A stretch of DNA of 35,516 bases, taken from positions 1 to 35,516 of the forward strand of contig JANQOW010000019.1 in assembly GCA_028285595.1 (NCBI GenBank), read 5' to 3'. This document shows, piece after piece, positions 29,655 to 35,516 of this stretch. The position numbers were made by a program, and so were the translations under genes. The notes beneath the pieces are model-generated. The model was not told the DNA's origin and made no database searches. It saw only the letters and a list, made by a program, of their open reading frames with translations. The stretch's first letter is position 1. Every line of letters starts with the position of its first letter. This DNA is from Hyphomicrobiales bacterium (GTDB lineage: Bacteria > Pseudomonadota > Alphaproteobacteria > Rhizobiales > CAJQND01).

Positions 29655-30113
29655 ATGAGTGAAGATCAAAAACCGGTAGCCGATATCACACGGATCATGG
29701 AGATGATCCCGCACCGATATCCCATCCTGTTGGTGGACAGGGTGCTTGAGATCACGCCGGGCGAGGGGGCGGTTGCGCTGAAGAACGTGACCATGAACGA
29801 GCCGCATTTCATGGGCCATTTCCCGGGCCTTCCGGTAATGCCGGGCGTCTTGATCATCGAGGCTTTGGCGCAAACGGCCGCCATTGTGGCTGTGGACGCG
29901 CTGGGCGAAGAGGCAGAGGGCAAGGTGGTCTATTTCATGACCATTGATGAGGCGAAGTTCCGCCGCCCGGTGACGCCCGGAGACAGCCTCCACCTGCACG
30001 TCACCAAGCTCCAGGCGCGCCGGACCGTGTGGAAGTTTGAAGGCATCGCCAAGGTGGACGACCAGGTGTGCGCCCAGGCGAAGTTCTCCGCCATGATCGC
30101 CGACCGGGGCTAA
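29655..30113 (+). CDS. fabZ: 3-hydroxyacyl-ACP dehydratase FabZ
   Basis: 152 aa. Dehydrates (3R)-hydroxyacyl-ACP in fatty acid elongation. IPHRYPILLVDRV leads to the catalytic H55 in MGHFPGLPVMPG and E69 in LIIEALAQTA. The FMTIDEAKFRRPVTPGD strand follows. ATG 29655 is chosen over an in-frame TTG at 29649. Most alphaproteobacteria carry fabZ in the lpxD-fabZ-lpxA cluster. Here it stands alone, so it may be a second copy or a relocated one. Its stop overlaps that of the opposing MocR gene (CTAA). Confidence 0.93.
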   Translation: MSEDQKPVADITRIMEMIPHRYPILLVDRVLEITPGEGAVALKNVTMNEPHFMGHFPGLPVMPGVLIIEALAQTAAIVAVDALGEEAEGKVVYFMTIDEAKFRRPVTPGDSLHLHVTKLQARRTVWKFEGIAKVDDQVCAQAKFSAMIADRG

Positions 30114-31549
30114 GCCTCCAGCAGCTCGTGGGCCAAGGCGCCCAGCCGCTCCACGCTGCGCTCCAGAGCCGGGCTCCATTCGTGGCCACAGCTTAAACGC
30201 AGGCAGTTGGCATATTGCGCGCTCGCCGAAAACAGCCAGCCGGGCGCAAAGCAGATGCGCTCGGCAATGGCCCGGCGGTAGAGCTCCGCGCAGTCAAACC
30301 CCTCCGGCAGCTCCAGCCAGAGCACGAAGCCCCCTTGCGGTGAGGACAGGCGGGTGGCCGCAGGAAAGCTGCGGTCGATGGCCTGGCTCATGCGGCTGAT
30401 ATTGTCGGCAAAGTGCCGCCGGATCCGGCGCAGATGCTTGTCATAGCCGCCGGTGCGCAGGAAGTCCGCCATCGCCTTTTGAGGCAGGGCCGGACCGCAC
30501 AAGGACGAGGCAAACTTCGCCTCAAGGATCGCCTTGAAGCGGCCTGACGAGGAGATCCAGCCGATCCGGTATCCGGGCGCCACGGTTTTGGAGAAGGAGC
30601 TGCAGGTGAGAATGTCAGCGTCCGGCGCCAGCGCCGCAAAGGGAAGCGGGCGGGACGGGCCGAAATAGATGTCGCCGTAAATGTCATCCTCGATCAGCGG
30701 CACGTTATGGCGCGACAGCAAGTCGATGATCGCCAGCTTGCTCTCCTCAGACATGAGGCAGCCCAGCGGGTTGTTGAAGGAGGACGAGAGAAGACACGCC
30801 GCCACGCGCCCTGTCTCCACGGCTTTGCGCAGGCGCTCCAGATCAATGCCCTTGGTGGGGTGTGTGGGCAATTCCAGCGCCTTCAGCCCCCGGGCTTCGA
30901 GAACCTGGAGCAGGCCGAAATAGGTGGGCGATTCGATCGCCACCGTGTCCCCGGGCCGGGTGGTCGCGGTGAGCGCCACGGCCAGCGCTTCGGTGCAGCC
31001 GCAAGTGACCACAATAGTGTCCGGTGCCAGCCCTTGGCCGAGGCGCAGCCCGCGCTCGCTGATCTGCTGGCGCAAATCGATATCGCCGCGCGGGTCGGTG
31101 TAGATGTTGTACTCGCGCCCAAGGGTTCGCGCGCAGCGCGCCAGGTGACGGTCCAGCGCCTGGGCGTCAAGGATCCTGGCGCTCGGAATCGCGCAGCCGA
31201 GCGGCGCATAGTCAGGGTTGGCCGCATGCTCCAAAATCTCCGCCACCCCGGTTGAGACCGCCACCGGGCTCGGCCGCGACGGGGGCGATGAACTGCTGGG
31301 CCCTTCGCGGGTGGGCTCGGCGCCGCGCGCGATATAGAACCCGGACTTGGGCTTGGCCTCCAGAATGCCCCGATCCTCCAACACCCGGTAAGCCTGGATG
31401 GCGGTGGAAAGCGAAACCCGGTTTTGCTCAGACACCGCTCTCAGCGAAGGCGCCTTCATGCCCACTTTGAGAATGCCGGCATCCACCATTCCGGTCAGTT
31501 TGGCCGCAAGCGCCTCATAGCGGTGGGGTGGGGCAGGGTCGTTATGCAT
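30110..31549 (-). CDS. MocR/PdxR-type regulator (GntR HTH fused to aminotransferase fold)
   Basis: 479 aa. The N-terminal winged helix is GntR-type (PSLRAVSEQNRVSLSTAIQAYRVLEDRGILEAKPKSGFYI). A Ser/Pro linker (about 82-98) joins a fold-type I aminotransferase domain. PLP should bind K321 in SSFSKTVAPGYRIGW, with N260-P261 and D288 (IEDDIYGD) as the other cofactor contacts. MocR proteins sense PLP or amino acid adducts and usually regulate a divergent neighbour. Here that is the aminotransferase gene at 31678, with a repeat-rich 128-bp intergenic region. Confidence 0.92.
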   Translation of the reverse strand: MHNDPAPPHRYEALAAKLTGMVDAGILKVGMKAPSLRAVSEQNRVSLSTAIQAYRVLEDRGILEAKPKSGFYIARGAEPTREGPSSSSPPSRPSPVAVSTGVAEILEHAANPDYAPLGCAIPSARILDAQALDRHLARCARTLGREYNIYTDPRGDIDLRQQISERGLRLGQGLAPDTIVVTCGCTEALAVALTATTRPGDTVAIESPTYFGLLQVLEARGLKALELPTHPTKGIDLERLRKAVETGRVAACLLSSSFNNPLGCLMSEESKLAIIDLLSRHNVPLIEDDIYGDIYFGPSRPLPFAALAPDADILTCSSFSKTVAPGYRIGWISSSGRFKAILEAKFASSLCGPALPQKAMADFLRTGGYDKHLRRIRRHFADNISRMSQAIDRSFPAATRLSSPQGGFVLWLELPEGFDCAELYRRAIAERICFAPGWLFSASAQYANCLRLSCGHEWSPALERSVERLGALAHELLEA

Positions 31550-31557
31550 GGTCTGAT

Positions 31558-31647
31558 GCCTATCATAACAGATCTCAGAAAGGCAAACTGTACTGGTTAC
31601 AAATGCAGGTTTCTGTGTCTGTTATGGTCTTCCGTTTTGCCTATCAT
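31558..31647. promoter_or_regulatory. Divergent operator region with direct and inverted repeats
   Basis: The direct repeat GCCTATCAT occurs at 31558-31566 and 31639-31647, 81 bp apart (about eight helical turns). The inverted pair CATAACAG (31564-31571) and CTGTTATG (31619-31626) lies inside. A central palindrome TGTA-N5-TACA is at 31589-31601. Direct plus inverted repeats are the usual layout of MocR/PdxR operators. The region must also contain both promoters, which I could not separate. Confidence 0.6.
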
Positions 31648-31677
31648 GGGCTGATCTCGTCCCCCAAGGAGCCCGAC

Positions 31678-32862
31678 ATGATCCAGATCCCTGACCGCTT
31701 CCCCCACAACGATATCCTGTCGCTCACCGCAGAACCTGCGCTCTATGATCTTGCCGAAAGCGTCGGCCCGGACCTCAAGCTCTCTGAGGTCTTGCGCGAT
31801 CTGGAAGATCCGGACCTCGCCTTCCTGCCGCTCGCCTATTCCGGCGCCAGCGGCCATCTGGATCTGCGCGAGCTGATTGCCCAGCGTCACGGAGTGAGCG
31901 CGGACGAGGTGATCGTCATGGCCGGCGGCATGCAGGCGCTGTTCCTTCTGGCCCACATCCTCTGTGCCCCGGGCGACGATGCGGTGATCGCCGTGCCGAT
32001 CTTCCCCAATGCGAAGTCCGCCCTGCAATCGGTCGGCGCCAATATCCGTGAGGTCCGGTTGCGTTTTGAGAATGGATACCGACTGGAAGAAGCTGCGCTG
32101 CGCAACGCGCTAACGCCGGCCACCAAGCTGGTCAGCCTGGCCTCGCCGCAGAACCCCTCAGGCGTTGCCATGAGCGAGAGCGACGTGAAGGCCGCGCTGG
32201 CGGCAATTGACGACATCTGCCCCGGCGCGGTGCTGCTGCTGGATGAGACTTACCGCGAGGCGGTCTATGGCGATGCCCTGCCGGCCCCCAGCGCGGTTGG
32301 CCTGCACGAGCGTATCGTGAGCTGCGGATCGCTGTCCAAATGCCACGGGGCGCCTGGCCTGCGCACCGGCTGGGCCATCACCACCCATGAAGGCCTGCGC
32401 CGGCAGCTCATGCTCGGTAAGTTCAACACCATCATCTGCAATTCCGTGATTGATGATGCCTTGGCCATCCGTGTCCTGCAGCAGCAAGCCGAGATTGTGG
32501 GGGCAAGGCGCCCGCATCTTCAGGCGGGCTTTGAGAGAACCCGGCAGTTCGTCTCAGACCACAGCGAGCTTGTGGACTGGGTGGCCCCGGACGCGGGCGC
32601 GCTGTGCTGCCTGCGCCTCAACCCCGCCCGCTTTGATGAAGCGGCGGTGGAGGCCTTTTACCGCGAGCTCAGAGCGCGCGACGTGCGTGTGGGCAACGGC
32701 ACATGGTTTGGCGAGGAGCTTCGTATCTTCCGTTTGGGTTTCGGCCTGCTCTCCATGGCCGATTTCGAAGAGGCGTTGAGCCGCGTGTCGGACGCTTTGC
32801 ACGCGGCCAGCGAAACCACCGCCCCGCTAAAGGAAACTGTAGGCGTCCACGTCCACGGCTAG
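31678..32862 (+). CDS. PLP-dependent aminotransferase class I/II
   Basis: 394 aa. Fold-type I. The PLP lysine is probably K221 in CGSLSKCHGAPGLRTGW, and D189 and Y192 lie in LLDETYREAVYGD. SPQNPSG is the cofactor loop and GHLDLRELIAQRHG the N-terminal helix. ATG 31678 has AAGGAG (31666-31671) 6 nt upstream. The substrate is unknown. It is transcribed away from the MocR gene and is its likely target. The last 36 nt overlap the 3' end of priA on the other strand. Confidence 0.88.
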   Translation: MIQIPDRFPHNDILSLTAEPALYDLAESVGPDLKLSEVLRDLEDPDLAFLPLAYSGASGHLDLRELIAQRHGVSADEVIVMAGGMQALFLLAHILCAPGDDAVIAVPIFPNAKSALQSVGANIREVRLRFENGYRLEEAALRNALTPATKLVSLASPQNPSGVAMSESDVKAALAAIDDICPGAVLLLDETYREAVYGDALPAPSAVGLHERIVSCGSLSKCHGAPGLRTGWAITTHEGLRRQLMLGKFNTIICNSVIDDALAIRVLQQQAEIVGARRPHLQAGFERTRQFVSDHSELVDWVAPDAGALCCLRLNPARFDEAAVEAFYRELRARDVRVGNGTWFGEELRIFRLGFGLLSMADFEEALSRVSDALHAASETTAPLKETVGVHVHG

Positions 32863-35034
32863 CCGCACGCTGCCCTTCGGCTTCACCCCGTCCAGCCAGG
32901 CGGCGAGGAACGCCTGAATGTTCACACCCCGCTGGCTCTTGACCAGAAAGCGCACCCGGTGGCGCCCGCGCACCATGGCGAGCGGGGCCGGGGCCGGGCC
33001 CAGCACGCGCACGCCCTCTGCGGGCGGAGCGCGCAGGGCGAGTTCGCGGGCAAAGCGCTCCGCATCGCCCATGCTGGCCGCTGAGATGATGAGCCCGGTC
33101 AGCCGGCCATAGGGGGGAAGGTCCATGCGCTCGCGCATGTGCTTCTCGTGGGCCAGATAGCCGTCCCTGTCGCCTGCGACCAGGGCCTGCATCAGGTTAT
33201 GTTCGGGCATATGAGTTTGGATGATCGCACGCCCCGGCTTCTCGCCGCGCCCGGCCCGGCCCGACACTTGCGCCAGGAGCTGCCAGGTGCGCTCGCCGGC
33301 CCGTGGGTCGCCGTTCTCCAGGCCGATATCTGCGTCCACCACGCCGGCAAGCGTGAGCTGCGGAAAGTGGTGGCCCTTGGCCACAAGCTGGGTGCCGATG
33401 ATGAGGTTATGTTTGCCGGCCACGATCTCCGCCAGAACTTGCCGGAGGGAATCGCTGCCATAGATCATGTCGGAGGAGAGGATGGCGATGCGCGCATCGG
33501 GAAACCGGGCAAGCGCCTCCTCGGCCACCCGCTCCACGCCCGGCCCGCAGGGCACCAGCGCATCCTCCGTGCCGCATGAGGGGCAGGCATTGGGGATGCG
33601 TGCCGTGTAGCCGCAATGATGGCAGACGAGCTGGCGGCGGAAACGGTGTTCCACCAGCCAGGCCTGACAATTGGGGCACTCAAACCGATAGCCGCAGGCC
33701 CGGCACAAGGTGAGCGGGGCATAGCCGCGCCGGTTCAGGAACAGCATCGCCTGATCACCCGATTTAAGGGTCTCGGCAACCGCGTTGACCAGCGGCGGCG
33801 AGAGCCACGTGCCCCGTTCGGCAGGTGTTTCGCGCATGTCTACAAGATCGATCTTGGGCAACACCGCTCGGCCGTGCCGGTCCGGCAGACACACCAGCTC
33901 GTAGCGCCCGCGGTCCACGTTCACCAGGCTCTCCAGCGACGGCGTGGCCGAGGCCAGAACCAGAGGAAACTTGCCCAGCGCGGCCAGCACCACGGCCATG
34001 TCGCGGGCATGGTAGCGCACGCCATCTTCCTGCTTGTAGGCACTTTCGTGCTCCTCATCGACCACGATCAGCCCCAAATTGGTCCACGGCAGGAAAAGCG
34101 CGGAGCGCGCGCCGACCACGATCTTCGCGTGCCCATGGGCCACGCCGCGCCAAACGCGCTCGCGTTCCTTTGGCTTCATGCCGGAATGCCAGCCGGCGGG
34201 AGCGGCCCCAAACCGGGCTTCCACCCGGGCGATGAACTGGCCGGTGAGTGCGATCTCAGGCAACAGGATGAGCACCTGCTTGCCGGCGGAGACGGCAGCC
34301 GCAACGGCTTCGAAATAGACTTCCGTCTTCCCCGATCCGGTCACGCCGTCGATCAAGGTGACGGAGAAGTCGCGAGCGATCACCGCCCTGCGCAGAACCT
34401 TGGCGGCCTGCTCCTGATCGCCCGACAGGGTCACCGGGCCGGCCTGGGGCAGAGGCGGAGCGAAGGGGGCATGTGCTGGAAGCGCGATCTTCTCCAGAGC
34501 GCCGGCCTCTGAGAGCCCCTTCACCACAGCGCTGGAGACGCCTGCAGCGCTGGCCAAATCTGAACCGGCCCAGGCCGGGCCTTCGCCGGCCACTTCCAGC
34601 ACCCGCGCCCGCTGGGGCGTCAGGCGCTCCGGCTGAAAGCCGCTGGCCCGGTAGCCGTAGCGCACCGGTGGCGGCTCCAGGGCGGCGGGCACGCGCAAGG
34701 TCATGCGCATCACCTGGCCCGGCGGCGACATGGTGTAGGCGGCCACCCAGTCAATGAACTTCCGGTTCAGATCGGGCAGGGGCGGGGCGTCCTGAACATC
34801 GTAGATATGGGCAATTTCCCGCAGGCGCTCCGGCTTGTCGCACTCCAGAGCGGGTTTTGGGTCGCCCCACACAATGCCAATGCGCATCTGGGGCCCGAGC
34901 GGCACTTGCACATAACAGCCCGGCTGCACGCGCGCGCCCTCAGGCACCAGGTAGGAATAGGCCCCGTCGAGCGCCAGGGGCAGCAGCACATCAGCTGCTT
35001 GCGCCGTGCTCAGGTCCCGGGCCTCGTCGGTCAT
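32827..35034 (-). CDS. priA: Primosomal helicase PriA
   Basis: 735 aa. Restarts stalled replication forks by loading the replicative helicase. It has an N-terminal 3'-DNA-binding domain (VLLPLALDGAYSYLVPEG), Walker A GVTGSGKT (230-237) and DEEH (326-329). Eight zinc cysteines (444, 447, 453, 456, 471, 474, 484, 487) follow, then QVSGRAGRGEKPG. I chose ATG 35034 because AGGAG is 8 nt upstream; the ATG at 35040 would leave only 2 nt. In several alphaproteobacteria priA lies directly upstream of atpH. Here about 12.6 kb lies between them. Confidence 0.96.
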   Translation of the reverse strand: MTDEARDLSTAQAADVLLPLALDGAYSYLVPEGARVQPGCYVQVPLGPQMRIGIVWGDPKPALECDKPERLREIAHIYDVQDAPPLPDLNRKFIDWVAAYTMSPPGQVMRMTLRVPAALEPPPVRYGYRASGFQPERLTPQRARVLEVAGEGPAWAGSDLASAAGVSSAVVKGLSEAGALEKIALPAHAPFAPPLPQAGPVTLSGDQEQAAKVLRRAVIARDFSVTLIDGVTGSGKTEVYFEAVAAAVSAGKQVLILLPEIALTGQFIARVEARFGAAPAGWHSGMKPKERERVWRGVAHGHAKIVVGARSALFLPWTNLGLIVVDEEHESAYKQEDGVRYHARDMAVVLAALGKFPLVLASATPSLESLVNVDRGRYELVCLPDRHGRAVLPKIDLVDMRETPAERGTWLSPPLVNAVAETLKSGDQAMLFLNRRGYAPLTLCRACGYRFECPNCQAWLVEHRFRRQLVCHHCGYTARIPNACPSCGTEDALVPCGPGVERVAEEALARFPDARIAILSSDMIYGSDSLRQVLAEIVAGKHNLIIGTQLVAKGHHFPQLTLAGVVDADIGLENGDPRAGERTWQLLAQVSGRAGRGEKPGRAIIQTHMPEHNLMQALVAGDRDGYLAHEKHMRERMDLPPYGRLTGLIISAASMGDAERFARELALRAPPAEGVRVLGPAPAPLAMVRGRHRVRFLVKSQRGVNIQAFLAAWLDGVKPKGSVRLAVDVDAYSFL

Positions 35035-35040
35035 GCACAT

Positions 35041-35143
35041 CTCTCCTGATCAGGTGCGGACCTTACTCAGGCTGACTGCGCCGTTCAAACGATGTGTATC
35101 CGGTTGTGAACACTTAGCAGGCGAAGGCCCCGCGTCCCACAAT
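35041..35143. other. priA upstream region
   Basis: About 100 nt between the priA start and the first repeat. It presumably carries the priA promoter (- strand). No clear -35/-10 pair was identified. Confidence 0.3.
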
Positions 35144-35224
35144 CGTCATCCCCGCGAACGCGGGGACCCAGGGGTAACGCGCTCTGGGTCCCGGATATTT
35201 GCGTGCGCAAATTCCGGGATGACG
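35144..35224. repeat. 81-bp palindromic repeat, unit D1
   Basis: A full copy. It equals C1 except for two changes in the 12-nt loop of hairpin 2 (GGGTAACGCGCT). Confidence 0.95.
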
Positions 35225-35280
35225 GAAACCAGCGCTCCCCTTTCCCTTGACCGGGGGAGAGCAACACCATCCCCCACAAT

Positions 35281-35361
35281 CGTCATCCCCGCGAACGCGG
35301 GGACCCAGGAGTAACGCGCTCTGGGTTCCGGATATTTGCTTGCGCAAATTCCAGGATGACG
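35281..35361. repeat. 81-bp palindromic repeat, unit D2
   Basis: A full copy with a few substitutions compared with D1, including GGGTTCC for GGGTCCC and CCAGG for CCGGG. Confidence 0.95.
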
Positions 35362-35417
35362 GAAACCAGCGCTCCCCTCTCCCTTGACCGGGGGAGAGCA
35401 ACACCATCCCCCACAAT

Positions 35418-35440
35418 CGTCATCCCCGCGAACGCGGGGA
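35418..35440. repeat. Left end of repeat unit D3, interrupted by an IS
   Basis: The first 23 bases of the repeat (outer arm and hairpin 1 plus GA) are intact and then stop at the IS end. Confidence 0.9.
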
Positions 35441-35516
35441 GGTGGAGTCACGTTTGAAGTGCAACACGGTTGAAGATTTCGTTTGGTGTTTTGAAGCCCA
35501 GGCATTTCCTGGGTGT
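35441..35516 (-). mobile_element. IS30-family insertion sequence, 3' end (continues past window)
   Basis: The IS starts right after GCGGGGA of the repeat. Its terminus is GGTGGAGTCACG, with the transposase stop only 7 nt from the end, a usual IS30 layout. The other end and the target duplication lie outside the window. Confidence 0.8.
35448..35516 (-). CDS. IS30-family transposase, C-terminal fragment (partial)
   Basis: On the minus strand the frame reads TPRKCLGFKTPNEIF followed by NRVALQT and a TGA stop (35448-35450). The PRKxLGFKTPxEIF block and the VALQT end are characteristic of the C-terminus of IS30 transposases, a DDE enzyme family. Only 22 residues are inside the window; the rest is cut off by its edge. 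Whether the element is intact cannot be judged. Confidence 0.8.
   Translation of the reverse strand, partial: TPRKCLGFKTPNEIFNRVALQT

Larger units (their letters stand above)
35144..35440. repeat. Tandem array with 137-bp period
   Basis: Repeat starts at 35144, 35281 and 35418 are exactly 137 bp apart. Each period is one 81-bp palindrome plus a 56-bp spacer (from GAAACCAGCGCTCCCC to CCCCCACAAT). The spacers are almost identical. The third period is cut by the IS at 35441. Confidence 0.92.

Noticed and set aside
35144-35440. Regular repeats resembling a CRISPR array
   Set aside because: The period is 137 bp, the repeats are 81 bp and strongly self-complementary, the spacers are nearly identical, and no cas gene is present.

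Overview
The window looks like a chromosomal segment of a GC-rich alphaproteobacterium. Three things support this: the Tol-Pal-end gene order cpoB-tilS-ftsH-...-folP-glmM, a five-gene F1 operon atpHAGDC without Fo genes, and a CtrA-type TTAA-N7-TTAA site. A Hyphomicrobiales/Parvibaculales-like organism is my best guess, but the species cannot be named from this sequence. No rRNA, tRNA or CRISPR array was found.

Layout. Bases 1-9311 (+ strand) hold housekeeping genes: cpoB (5' end missing), tilS, ftsH, a YcaQ-type DNA glycosylase, a Cache-HAMP membrane sensor without an output domain, folP and glmM. Bases 9312-12118 hold an outer-membrane beta-barrel protein with a CtrA-like site upstream and a strong terminator downstream, a ureohydrolase of the agmatinase family, and a HAD phosphatase. 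After a block of palindromic repeats come a di-iron membrane hydroxylase and an acyltransferase joined by an ATGA overlap. Bases 14602-20210 (- strand) are atpH-A-G-D-C followed by a DUF938 methyltransferase.

Bases 20211-32826 separate atpH from priA, which are neighbours in several alphaproteobacteria. This stretch is accessory in character. It holds a more AT-rich segment with a good sigma70-like promoter driving a 42-codon ORF, a secreted Gly/Arg-rich protein of unknown function, two secreted caspase-like (C14) proteases flanking a small glyoxalase-superfamily-like protein, and a LysE-type exporter. It continues with a small membrane or secreted protein of unknown function, a PhyH-type dioxygenase, a repeat block, a cytochrome c with an FNR/FixK-type box, a FemAB/GNAT-like protein, a stand-alone fabZ, and a divergent MocR regulator/aminotransferase pair. 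priA (32827-35034, - strand) follows, and then another repeat block ending in the 3' end of an IS30-family transposase cut by the window edge.

The most unusual feature is an 81-bp repeat family with seven full copies in three blocks, plus an eighth copy cut by the IS. Its consensus divides without leftover bases into an outer 7-bp stem and three hairpins, that is, a four-way junction or cloverleaf. Variation in hairpin 3 is compensatory. An IS30-type end sits at the identical base in two copies. One is the IS at the window edge. The other is a 28-bp scar that looks like a collapsed insertion joined through the 8-bp word GCAACACG.
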